From: CAYRFE01 sp964423645 [NCBI: uncultured bacterium]
GTDB lineage: Bacteria; Macinerneyibacteriota; Macinerneyibacteria; Macinerneyibacteriales
DNA length: 64,000 nucleotides
Direction of reading: 5' to 3'
NCBI GenBank assembly: GCA_964423645.1
Contig: CAYRFE010000021.1
Location: 1 to 64,000, forward strand
Numbering within the stretch: the first letter of the stretch is position 1; every line of letters starts with the position of its first letter. The notes under the pieces were generated by a model, which worked only from the letters and a program-made list of their open reading frames with translations, did not search any database and had not been told where the DNA came from. The position numbers were made by a program, and so were the translations under genes. Of this stretch, positions 1 to 7,224 are shown piece after piece.

Positions 1-89
1 GCCCACTCCTGTAAATCACCTGCGTTGGCATTTCCTATTAACAAAAGCATCAATACTATCGAAGCAGCAAAAGACTTTACTATTCTCAT
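1..89 (-). CDS. secreted protein, 5' end only
   Basis: Only the first 29 codons lie in the window; the gene runs off the left edge. The N-terminus is basic (MRIVK), followed by a hydrophobic stretch and an A-N-A-G signal-peptidase I site near residues 22-24, so the product is exported. The ATG overlaps the TGA of the upstream TPR lipoprotein gene (ATGA), and a G-rich ribosome binding site (GAGGGGG) precedes it, so the two genes are translationally coupled. The function of the mature protein cannot be seen here. Confidence 0.7.
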   Translation of the reverse strand, partial: MRIVKSFAASIVLMLLLIGNANAGDLQEW

Positions 90-709
90 CGTGTCCCCCT
101 CAAATAGGCCTGCATTTGCAGGGCTTTTGCATCAGTGCCGTCCAGCGCAAGTGCTTTCTTGACTTGCCCCCACGCATCAAGCGCGTTCATGGCCGAACCG
201 CCTTCCGTACCAAGCGTGCGGTTCATGATATACGCCTCACACAACAGATTATGAATATCCACGGCATCTATTCCCGTGCCGTATCCGATATCAAAGGTAT
301 CGGTACCGGTTATTTTCCCGCTTAATTCCGTAATGATTCCTGTTGCATTATTTTCCTTCACATACACAAATGATAAACCAAGCGATATGGCTATCGATTG
401 GTTCGTTGTGGGTGATTTTGTCTTGGCAGTTGTGAGCTGCGTTTTAGCATCAGTAAAGTTATCCTGACGTATGCGAGTTATAGCCAAGCCGATATAAGCC
501 TCGCAGTAATTACTGTCTGTGTTTATCGCATTTTGAAAAGATGTTGCCGCACCAGTGAAATTATCAGATTCAAACTGTGTCCATCCGGTAGCGCATAATT
601 CTGCTGCCGTCGGCGGGTTTGGTTCTGTCGGAGAGCTTGAGTCACTACCGCAAGACGCCATAACAAACAATACAAGAGCCATAGCTACATAAAAATACGC
701 TTTTTGCAT
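86..709 (-). CDS. TPR-repeat lipoprotein
   Basis: I chose the ATG at 709 over an upstream in-frame start because a GGGAGG site (complement of 715-720) precedes it and because it begins a proper lipoprotein signal (MQKAYF, hydrophobic core, lipobox VMASC with Cys about residue 19). A Ser/Pro-rich linker follows, then tetratricopeptide-like helices: W-x2-F-x4-F-x-G-A-x3-F-x2-A, then a second unit with EAYIGLAITRIRQDNFTDAK. TPR lipoproteins usually act as periplasmic scaffolds in envelope assembly or export; the specific partner is unknown. It is co-translated with the secreted protein at the window edge, which is the best clue to a partner. Confidence 0.8.
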   Translation of the reverse strand: MQKAYFYVAMALVLFVMASCGSDSSSPTEPNPPTAAELCATGWTQFESDNFTGAATSFQNAINTDSNYCEAYIGLAITRIRQDNFTDAKTQLTTAKTKSPTTNQSIAISLGLSFVYVKENNATGIITELSGKITGTDTFDIGYGTGIDAVDIHNLLCEAYIMNRTLGTEGGSAMNALDAWGQVKKALALDGTDAKALQMQAYLRGTR

Positions 710-1411
710 TCCAACCTCCCGAATTTGCATAATCCGACTTTTCGTCTCCCACGATAGGATTTTACCCGTAATTTTGAATCGCGAAGAGTGTAGCAGATAT
801 ATTGGAATACGCAATAAACAAAAATATTATCTGCGAACCTGAGTATCTGCAGATATCTCGCTCCCACTCGCGGTTAGGCGCTTCCCCCTCTTTACAAAAA
901 TGAGGGAGAAAGAAAACGACAATAGAAAATTATCGTAAAAAATTAGGTGTCATTATCAGGCTTGACCCGATAATCCAGGTGGCTTTATAATACTACTGGA
1001 TTCCCGTTGGAATTTATCCTCGTGAAAACGGGGACGGGAATGACACATAACGGCTTTTTGTGTCAAGACAAAAAGTAAGGCAGGATCGCTCCTCATGAGT
1101 GCATTCATCAAATCGACAACACAAAAACACCTACGATCTTGGTTACTTTGTACTGCGAGTCACCGTGAAGCAGAATGTTTACCCTCGAAAAGTTGTGTGT
1201 ATCATCGGATAAAAAGGCAGATATCAAGAATATTTCGATTTCATTCAGCGAATATTCTCTGGTGCAATATAAAAAAAGATCGCCTTTTTACGCCAATATC
1301 TCAACGATAAAACAAATTTTACCCCTAAAACGTCATTATAGAGATATATCTACCGTCATAATAATGCAATCTGCTGCTTTATAGCGTAAGCACCACGATG
1401 CTGCTTAATCG
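710..1411. other. intergenic stretch without a convincing gene
   Basis: About 700 bases between the TPR lipoprotein start and the arsenate reductase stop. It holds the 100-bp inverted-repeat element at 947-1046. The remaining short open frames (for example 1095-1384 on the plus strand) lack ribosome binding sites and have low-complexity, Ser/Arg-rich translations, so I do not call them. Confidence 0.6.
947..1046. repeat. 100-bp REP/MITE-like inverted-repeat element
   Basis: The element is bounded by perfect 8-base terminal inverted repeats, GTGTCATT at 947-954 and AATGACAC at 1039-1046. Inside are further palindromic pieces: ATCAGG...CCCGATAATCCAG on the left and CTGGATTCCCG...CGGGAATGAC on the right, so the two halves can fold on each other. 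The CTGGATTCCCG/CGGGAATGACA vocabulary is common in small dispersed bacterial repeats. No open frame is present. It has the form of a non-autonomous mobile repeat; only one copy lies in this window. Confidence 0.55.
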
Positions 1412-1864
1412 TTATTCACCATGAATACTCTCTCCGTGGCGCAAATTTTCAACAAATAATTTGATCTTCGCTTCGATCATATCGCGTACCAAACGAGTCT
1501 GTTCACATATCTCGTGAAATGACCCGGTAAATTCCGATGGATCCGGAAACGGCCAATGTAACCGCACAGCGATCCCGGGGAAAATCGGGCACTTTTCATG
1601 TGCTTCACGATCACATACTGTCACAACATACGAAAACATTGTATTTTGTTTCACAAGATCAAATACCGTCTGTGTCTTATTCTGTGAAATATCAATTTTT
1701 TTCTCCTTCATTACCTCGATAACATGGGGATTTAACGTACCTGCTTCTAAACCCGCGCTTAAAACTTCACAGAAATCCCCGGCATAATGTTTCATAAATG
1801 CTTCAGCCATCTGACTGCGTGCAGAATTGTGGACACATATAAAAAGAATTCTTAGCTTTTCCAT
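1412..1864 (-). CDS. arsC: thioredoxin-type arsenate reductase (low-Mr PTP fold)
   Basis: 150 residues, the usual length. The N-terminal P-loop CVHNSARS (Cys10-x5-Arg) is the phosphatase/arsenate binding loop, followed by QMAEAF. A second pair of cysteines lies in VTVCDREAHEKCP, matching the Cys82/Cys89 relay of thioredoxin-coupled ArsC enzymes, and the C-terminal region contains the DPSEF acid loop. The enzyme reduces arsenate to arsenite in the cytoplasm. The ATG has a good AAGGAGAGAGG site. No arsR, arsB or acr3 gene is next to it, so arsenite export must be encoded elsewhere, or the enzyme acts as a general low-Mr phosphatase. The gene stands alone between two repeat-rich spacers. Confidence 0.9.
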   Translation of the reverse strand: MEKLRILFICVHNSARSQMAEAFMKHYAGDFCEVLSAGLEAGTLNPHVIEVMKEKKIDISQNKTQTVFDLVKQNTMFSYVVTVCDREAHEKCPIFPGIAVRLHWPFPDPSEFTGSFHEICEQTRLVRDMIEAKIKLFVENLRHGESIHGE

Positions 1865-2140
1865 ACCTCTCTCCTTTTTACGTCATAGTAAATCACAAAA
1901 AATAATTTTTTGTTAATTTGAGTGATCGCTTTGTGTTAATTAATACTTTATTTATAATAACTCGCCTACCTGCGGGATATCTCCAAAAAATACTACTATC
2001 TGTGTATGCTGACCTCGAACTTTTCACATTTTGTTTGCGATGATATTTTTATGCGGGTTTAATTGGTGATAACCCTACAAATCACTACGCCTCTTTCATT
2101 TCTGAATCAGAAGCACAGGTCGGTTAATTTGACCCAAGTC

Positions 2141-2334
2141 GAATGAGATACCCCGCAACAAACTGCAGGGTATCTACCCCAAAAAATACTATATTTGTTC
2201 GCCCACCCCAAACCCCTCCCTTTTCTTTTTGGGAGGGGCTTAATTTCTAATATTATGGGGACTACGTCCCCACACCCCTAATAATAACAAAATTATAATA
2301 GTGAAGCCGAAGCAAGCTTCGGGGAATTTGACCC
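2141..2334. repeat. modular multi-hairpin dispersed repeat, copy 1
   Basis: The element is a chain of four short hairpins joined by AT-rich linkers. Module a is GATACCCCGC...GCAGGGTATC followed by CCCCAAAAAATACTATATT. Module b is CCACCCCAAACCCCTCCC with GGGAGGGG. Module c is GGGGACTACGTCCCC, then ACACCCCTAATAATAAC. Module d is CCGAAGCAAGCTTCGG followed by GGAATTTGACCC. The copy is directly joined to copy 2 by the linker AAGTCGAATGAGATAC. No coding capacity. Confidence 0.85.
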
Positions 2335-2339
2335 AAGTC

Positions 2340-2576
2340 GAATGAGATACTCCTCAACAAGCTGCGGGGTATCTCCCCAAAAAACACTGTATTAAGACCT
2401 TTGCAAAACTACCATTTTTGAATTTGTGCCCACCCCAAACCCCTCCCGTGAAAATCGCGAGGGGTTTAAATTGTTATATAGCGGGGACATCGCCCCCACA
2501 CCCCTTATAAAAACAAAACTATTATAACAAAGCCGAAGCAAGCTTCGGGGAATTTGACCCATTTAGATTAAATTTT
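2340..2576. repeat. modular multi-hairpin dispersed repeat, copy 2
   Basis: Same a-b-c-d module order as copy 1, but with an extra module e (AGACCTTTGCAAAACTACC, 2395-2421) inserted between a and b. It ends in the tail TTTGACCCATTTAGATTAAA shared with the copy at 21609. The b-module hairpin loop differs from copy 1 while its C-rich stem is retained, showing compensated change in the stem-loop. Confidence 0.85.
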
Positions 2577-2667
2577 AAAAAATAGAAATCCCGTATCAAT
2601 GTACGGGATATACTATGACAGATAATTACCATAAGGGTAAAATTGCTTCTAACCTTTCACCATTATT

Positions 2668-3438
2668 TTAGAATCTCAGCGATAAACAGCTCAATCCGCC
2701 ATCAAGTTTTCGGTATTCAGAGGTATCGGTCAGAAGTGTTGCAAATCCGGCATCTTGTACGGCGCGAAGGGTTTTAGGGAAACCTTCCGGAACGATCACA
2801 TACTCATTGACCAAGAGACAATTTGCCGCATAACTTTCTTCATCGGGTACAATTATTTTCTTATAGCGATCGAAAATCGGATTATTCACAAATTCTCCCG
2901 TAACAAGCATGGTAGAATCACCCAAATAATTCACGCCGGTTTTCAGGTGAAGCATGGTAAATAATTCAACATTAAGTGTGTCATATCCTTGACGACGAAC
3001 AATCGCCGAAAGCTGGGCGGCGCCTTCAAGATCGGTACGATCCGACAATCCGATATAAAAACATCCGTCGGCAAGCATAATATCGCCGCCATCTAACAAC
3101 CCCGGCGCGTGTATGGCATGAATCTCTTTTTCTTTATAAAACTGTTGTAATGCCCTTGCCACCGCTTCCTTTTCACCGTTACGTGCGAGTGCTCCGGGAT
3201 TGCTGACGACAGCTGCGCCGGGCATGAGAACCGCAGTATCTTCGATAAAACATGAATCCGGATACTGTTCATCCGCCTCGAGAATGGTGACGTGTACACC
3301 ACATTTTTCAAGTGTTGCGATGTATGAATCATGTTGGCGAAGCGCACGATCGTAATTCGGCTTCCCGAGATGCGGTGCGGACGTGATACCTTCCGTGATT
3401 GCTTTGCATGGTCGTTTTACAATAGCTTTTGTGAACAT
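2668..3438 (-). CDS. dimethylarginine dimethylaminohydrolase family amidinohydrolase
   Basis: 256 residues, the typical length of DDAH. Recognisable blocks are HDSYIATLEKCGVHV near residue 37, the PDSCFIEDTAV substrate loop near residue 60, LDGGDIM near residue 115, the catalytic His in TMLHLKTGVNYLGDST near residue 163, and the catalytic Cys in GGLSCLSLRF at the extreme C-terminus. The enzyme hydrolyses N-omega-methylated arginines to citrulline plus methylamines; some relatives act on plain arginine, so the exact substrate is inferred. It is a single gene with its own promoter and a GGAGGT ribosome binding site. No arginine deiminase pathway genes are nearby. Confidence 0.88.
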   Translation of the reverse strand: MFTKAIVKRPCKAITEGITSAPHLGKPNYDRALRQHDSYIATLEKCGVHVTILEADEQYPDSCFIEDTAVLMPGAAVVSNPGALARNGEKEAVARALQQFYKEKEIHAIHAPGLLDGGDIMLADGCFYIGLSDRTDLEGAAQLSAIVRRQGYDTLNVELFTMLHLKTGVNYLGDSTMLVTGEFVNNPIFDRYKKIIVPDEESYAANCLLVNEYVIVPEGFPKTLRAVQDAGFATLLTDTSEYRKLDGGLSCLSLRF

Positions 3439-3473
3439 AGATGACCTCCGTTATATATATTGTGGCGGCAGTA

Positions 3474-3502
3474 ACGATACCCGTTATCATAACAAATTTC
3501 AA
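3474..3502 (-). promoter_or_regulatory. sigma-70-type promoter for the DDAH-like gene
   Basis: On the minus strand TTGAAA (3497-3502) and TATCGT (3474-3479) are separated by 17 bases, about 35 bases upstream of the start codon. Confidence 0.55.
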
Positions 3503-3539
3503 GAATAATCGTACAAAACCACGCTTCGCGGAATGACTA

Positions 3540-3700
3540 TTTTTTGAAATTATAGCCGTCTGGGGCTTCGATTTCGCTCAATTCGGCACATTCATCGCCA
3601 CAATATGGTGTCCACACACCTTTTTTGAGAGTAGCAACAGATCGGTTATTTTTAATTTCGATAATGTCTCGAAATATTCACGCTCGTTCACACCGTGTAT
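3540..3700 (-). other. possible gene remnant between DDAH and tldE
   Basis: Two overlapping minus-strand frames give protein-like short peptides. One of 47 residues starts at an ATG in the tldE terminator hairpin and reads MSLFFYGIHGVNERE and onward. The other, shifted by one base, ends in GVWTPYCGDECAELSE and onward but has an upstream stop and no standard start codon. No family is recognised. This could be a decayed or frameshifted gene, or chance. Confidence 0.25.
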
Positions 3701-3705
3701 GCCGT

Positions 3706-3738
3706 AAAAGAAAAGAGACATGGATTTTCCATGTCTCT
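3706..3738 (-). terminator. rho-independent terminator after tldE
   Basis: Read on the minus strand: AGAGACATGGA, a four-base AAAA loop, TCCATGTCTCT, then TTTTCTTTT. The stem is perfect over 11 pairs. It closes the valS-vanY-tldD-tldE string, 28 bases after the tldE stop. Confidence 0.9.
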
Positions 3739-3765
3739 ACCAAGATCATGACGTCGATGACTATG

Positions 3766-5061
3766 TTATTTTCCTGAAATAGTAATACCCTCGGCGACAA
3801 CCCACGGAAATATAGCTGAACCGAAATTAATACGTTCAGCAGAGATCGAACGTATTTTCAACATCATTTCAATGACATTTCCTGCGATCATTGTCTCGGT
3901 GATAGGGAATTGGATTTTCCCGTTCTCGATGTAATAACTGTTTTTTGCAACACCGGAAAAATCACCGTTGTCATTCGGATTCCCTCCTGAAAAACGTCCT
4001 AAAATTATTCCGCGTTTGACCGATTTCACCAATGTTTCAAATGACTCATGCCCCGGATCAACAACAAATGCGCCACCTACGTTCACGGAACGAGCACGTC
4101 CGGTCTTTTTAGCACCGTACAGACCGAGAAGATATGATTTCAGTACACCTTTATCAATTATTGTCATGTTTTGTGCTTCAAAACCATCACCGGTATAGTA
4201 GTAACCGTCCTCGATCTCACCGGATACCGGACGAGAATGCAACGTAAATACGTCAGACGCAATTTTCTGATTAAGTTTTTCCATATACGGTGATGTTTTG
4301 GTGATAAGTGAAAAGTCATCAAGTGCAACACCGGCTAATGCGCCAATGAAATCACCGAGTGCAAACGGCGTGATAATGACATCGCCGACGAATTTATCCG
4401 CAAACGACTGTGTCGTGATCTGTTCTGCGGATTCTTTTAAAAGTCGGTCGGCAGCTCCCCATTCCTTCAAAGGAATGTCGAGTGTTCGATGTGACGCACC
4501 CGTTCCGTTAAATGATGACATTTTTTCGCCATCCTTTGACGTAAACATCGCATTAAAATTGTAGATACCGTCGGTCACCGTAAAATCAACACCGTGAGAA
4601 TTCATGAAAACATTTTCCGTTTTCGTAAAATCGAAAATTGATTGCTCAAGATTTGTGAACGGATAGGTCGCCTGATTATATGCCAAGAATTCCTGAAACC
4701 GTTCATACATACGATCCAATTGCGGTTTGTCATCTCCGGCTGTAAATTGTTTGCATACTTTCACATCGGCGATATCGTTTGCGTCATCAGCATTGGATGA
4801 CTGTGCTAATTCCATTACCGCAACGATCGCATTGTTCAATGCATCTTTGTCTGTTTTATTGATGGCAAGCGTACCCTTTTTCCCGTCTTTAATCACCAAC
4901 AAGGATACTATTGTATTAAATGTGGTCCGAAAAAGGCTCATTGCACCGGCATCAATATTTAATTCATGTTTTGCTGTTTCCGTGATACTGCATTGTGCTT
5001 TATCGGCACCGTTCTTTTTTAATGTATCAAGACAATACTGAGCCATTTCATGTCTGTTCAT
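3766..5061 (-). CDS. tldE: TldE/PmbA metalloprotease partner subunit
   Basis: 431 residues, normal for the family. It lacks the HExxxH zinc motif of TldD, as expected of the non-catalytic subunit. Conserved features include an N-terminal antiparallel core, the central GDVIITPFALGDFIGAL block (about residue 225) and the C-terminal GVAKNSYYIENGKIQFPI strand near residue 370. TldD and TldE form a heterodimeric barrel that degrades unfolded peptides and, in other bacteria, matures modified peptides such as microcins. The start lies two bases after the tldD stop, so expression is coupled one to one. No precursor peptide gene is visible beside it. Confidence 0.93.
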   Translation of the reverse strand: MNRHEMAQYCLDTLKKNGADKAQCSITETAKHELNIDAGAMSLFRTTFNTIVSLLVIKDGKKGTLAINKTDKDALNNAIVAVMELAQSSNADDANDIADVKVCKQFTAGDDKPQLDRMYERFQEFLAYNQATYPFTNLEQSIFDFTKTENVFMNSHGVDFTVTDGIYNFNAMFTSKDGEKMSSFNGTGASHRTLDIPLKEWGAADRLLKESAEQITTQSFADKFVGDVIITPFALGDFIGALAGVALDDFSLITKTSPYMEKLNQKIASDVFTLHSRPVSGEIEDGYYYTGDGFEAQNMTIIDKGVLKSYLLGLYGAKKTGRARSVNVGGAFVVDPGHESFETLVKSVKRGIILGRFSGGNPNDNGDFSGVAKNSYYIENGKIQFPITETMIAGNVIEMMLKIRSISAERINFGSAIFPWVVAEGITISGK

Positions 5062-5063
5062 AA

Positions 5064-6443
5064 CTAACGCCCCCCTACATTGATCTTACATTTTATGGCA
5101 GGTCCACCCATACCGACAGGAATAGGTTGTTTTTTACCGCACATACCTGCTGCAGACCATGTCATATCGTCAGAGACCATCGTAATAGTTTTTAGCATAT
5201 CAAATGCAACTCCGGAAATGGTAGTATCGCGTAGGCCTTTACCAAGTTTCCCGTTGTGTATCTCATACCCGAGACAGACACCGAACATGAATTCACTTGT
5301 CGAGTCGGCTTGTCCGTTGCTTGGTTTCATAAAATAATACCCGTTTTCGATCGATGCGATCATTTCGTCGATTTTGCTTTGTCCCGGTAATATCGCGGTA
5401 TTACGCATACGAATGAGCGGTTCATCGGAAAATTGGTATGCTCGTGCATTCCCTGTTGGGGCAACCTCAAAATGTGCCGCCGATTCTTTGTTATGCATAT
5501 ACGAACGGAGTATTCCTTTGTCTATAATGGTCACATCCTTCCCTTCCGTACCTTCATCGTCAACATAAAGGGGAACAGGACAGGTTTTCCCGAGAGCCGT
5601 ATGCGCAAAATCAACCAGGGTGACCAAAGGACTGGCAACTTCCTTATTCATACGGTCGGCAGCGATAGAACCACCCAACACCAGATCGGCTTCAGTGGTG
5701 TGTCCTATTGCCTCATGAGCAAGTATACCTGCGAGGTCCGAGTGAAATATAACATCATGGTATCCGGCTTTCGGGTACACACCCTCGGCTTTATTCATCA
5801 ATTGTTCATAATGTTTATCGATCGACTCGTACAATGCATCCGGTGTGGTAAATACATCTTCAAACTGTCCACGTCCGCCGTATGTTTTGTATAAATCGAC
5901 GACATCGTTTCCGGCTTGAACTGTTAACGACATACCGACCAACGCTCGCGGAATACACGAAAATGCATCAGCCCCGTGAGACGTAAGCAGTGTTTTTTCC
6001 ATATCAAGACAATTGATGGATAAAGTACGTGAACCGAGTTTAGGATATTTTTCATTAATATATGTATCGAGTGCTTTGATAAAATCCAATAGATCTTTTT
6101 GGTTCATCGGCTTCTTTTTGGTTTCAAAAGTGACATCATGCGCATGAAAAGTACTCGGAAGCGTATGACCGCCCTTCCCGACCTTGCTACCCAGAAAACG
6201 CGCGTTTTCGGTGGCAGTTGTGATTACCGCTTTTAACGTTTCATCTGAAATGACAGGATGTGAGGCAAATCCCCATAACCCGTCCTTGAATACGCGAGCT
6301 GATGCGCCGCTTGTCGCACTGCGCGTATTGCGCATAATATCACCGTTCACCATCGCTGCACTGATCAAACGGTTTTCTTGTACACGTAATTCGGTGTATT
6401 CGGTAAATACGCCTTTATACGTTTCGAGTCCTTTATATTTCAT
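5064..6443 (-). CDS. tldD: TldD zinc metalloprotease
   Basis: 459 residues. The catalytic signature HEAIGHTTE (HExxxH, about residue 242) lies in LAGILAHEAIGH, with a distal region CLGYEIHNGKLGKGLRDT that includes the conserved C-terminal ligands of the family. It is the catalytic half of the cytoplasmic TldD-TldE protease. It has a GGAGGGG ribosome binding site and lies 28 bases after vanY in the same string. The role here is probably general peptide turnover, because nothing resembling a RiPP cluster surrounds it. Confidence 0.95.
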   Translation of the reverse strand: MKYKGLETYKGVFTEYTELRVQENRLISAAMVNGDIMRNTRSATSGASARVFKDGLWGFASHPVISDETLKAVITTATENARFLGSKVGKGGHTLPSTFHAHDVTFETKKKPMNQKDLLDFIKALDTYINEKYPKLGSRTLSINCLDMEKTLLTSHGADAFSCIPRALVGMSLTVQAGNDVVDLYKTYGGRGQFEDVFTTPDALYESIDKHYEQLMNKAEGVYPKAGYHDVIFHSDLAGILAHEAIGHTTEADLVLGGSIAADRMNKEVASPLVTLVDFAHTALGKTCPVPLYVDDEGTEGKDVTIIDKGILRSYMHNKESAAHFEVAPTGNARAYQFSDEPLIRMRNTAILPGQSKIDEMIASIENGYYFMKPSNGQADSTSEFMFGVCLGYEIHNGKLGKGLRDTTISGVAFDMLKTITMVSDDMTWSAAGMCGKKQPIPVGMGGPAIKCKINVGGR

Positions 6444-6471
6444 AATCCCCCTCCTTTATTTTCAATACGCC

Positions 6472-7218
6472 TCAGTTGTTATTCTGTTGCACATCTTCGG
6501 GTAAAGAAAAATATTCTCTGCAAAATCGTAAGAATTTTTCTTGATTATTGTCGAATACCGTAAAGATGAGGGCCGCCGCCTTTTTCCCGACATATCGATA
6601 ATGCCAGGGTTCATAAATATATCCCGTATACATTTCTTGTCCTTGCGGATACGATAAAGAGAATCCGAAACGGAATGCATATGCCGCAAGCCATTTTCCT
6701 TCTTTACTCTCACCGAATTCCTGTTCAAGACTATTAAAATCGATTGCGACACCAAGTTGATGTTGAGAATGCCCCGGTGGTGCCGATACGGTCACCGCAT
6801 ATTCTTTTCCGTACTGGGCGATCATACGTTCATAGATCGCTTTTTGCCGTTCATAACTTCTATATGCAGACAACACACGCAATGTGACACCGGCATTTTT
6901 TGCTTCCTTCAACATATCACGCAAATCCGGCAAAAGAATAGTGCGAAGCTTCATCCCCCGGCTCATTTGTGGTATATCTGAGGGAATCGAAACTAAATCA
7001 GAAGAAACATACGATATTGTCACCCCTGTATTTTTGTTGACCAATAAAAGCAGTTCACGTTCTTCCGGAGTCGCAGTTGACAAAAATAAACGAATCATTT
7101 CACGATTGGTCGGGGAAACTGTATACGCATCACATAATCCGTCATACGTCGAATTCATGCCCGTGACGATCCCTATCAATGTTATACATATAAAAAACAG
7201 CACACCTCTTTTTTTCAT
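6472..7218 (-). CDS. D-alanyl-D-alanine carboxypeptidase, VanY/M15B family
   Basis: About 248 residues from the ATG at 7218; a GTG two codons earlier is possible. An N-terminal hydrophobic segment (GVLFFICITLIGIVTG) is a signal peptide or anchor. The M15B zinc site is present: SAYRSYERQ, then GHSQHQLGVAIDF (His and Asp ligands), and EPWHYRYVG (catalytic/ligand pair). It trims the terminal D-Ala from peptidoglycan stem peptides in the periplasm. The start sits just beyond the valS stop with no strong ribosome binding site, so it probably depends on coupling to valS. No vanR/S or other resistance genes are nearby, so this is a housekeeping cell-wall enzyme. Confidence 0.9.
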   Translation of the reverse strand: MKKRGVLFFICITLIGIVTGMNSTYDGLCDAYTVSPTNREMIRLFLSTATPEERELLLLVNKNTGVTISYVSSDLVSIPSDIPQMSRGMKLRTILLPDLRDMLKEAKNAGVTLRVLSAYRSYERQKAIYERMIAQYGKEYAVTVSAPPGHSQHQLGVAIDFNSLEQEFGESKEGKWLAAYAFRFGFSLSYPQGQEMYTGYIYEPWHYRYVGKKAAALIFTVFDNNQEKFLRFCREYFSLPEDVQQNNN

Positions 7219-7224
7219 AGACAC

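Larger units (their letters stand above)
1865..2667. other. 800-bp gene-free region filled with repeats
   Basis: The segment holds a degenerate repeat fragment (about 1960-2010, with the module ending CAAAAAATACTA) followed by two full copies of the dispersed multi-hairpin repeat listed separately. No open frame with a ribosome binding site is visible on either strand. The promoter of arsC should lie in its right part (about 1880-1940), but no clean -35/-10 pair stands out. Confidence 0.6.

Noticed and set aside
1095-1384. Two overlapping plus-strand open frames of about 70 codons
   Set aside because: No ribosome binding site or promoter, low-quality translations, and they lie in a repeat-containing spacer.
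2141-2576. C-rich hairpins as rho-independent terminators of arsC or tRNA-like structures
   Set aside because: Stems are not followed by T runs in the required orientation, no cloverleaf can be drawn, and the same units recur at unrelated loci.
5433-5894. 153-codon plus-strand open frame inside tldD
   Set aside because: Antisense to conserved TldD sequence, including the HExxxH region; no start signals.
3766-6443. TldD/TldE as the core of a peptide-modification (RiPP) cluster
   Set aside because: No precursor peptide, radical SAM, cyclodehydratase or dedicated exporter is nearby; the pair is common as a housekeeping protease.
6472-7218. VanY-like gene as a vancomycin resistance determinant
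   Set aside because: No vanHAX or vanRS genes are present; M15B carboxypeptidases are ordinary cell-wall enzymes.
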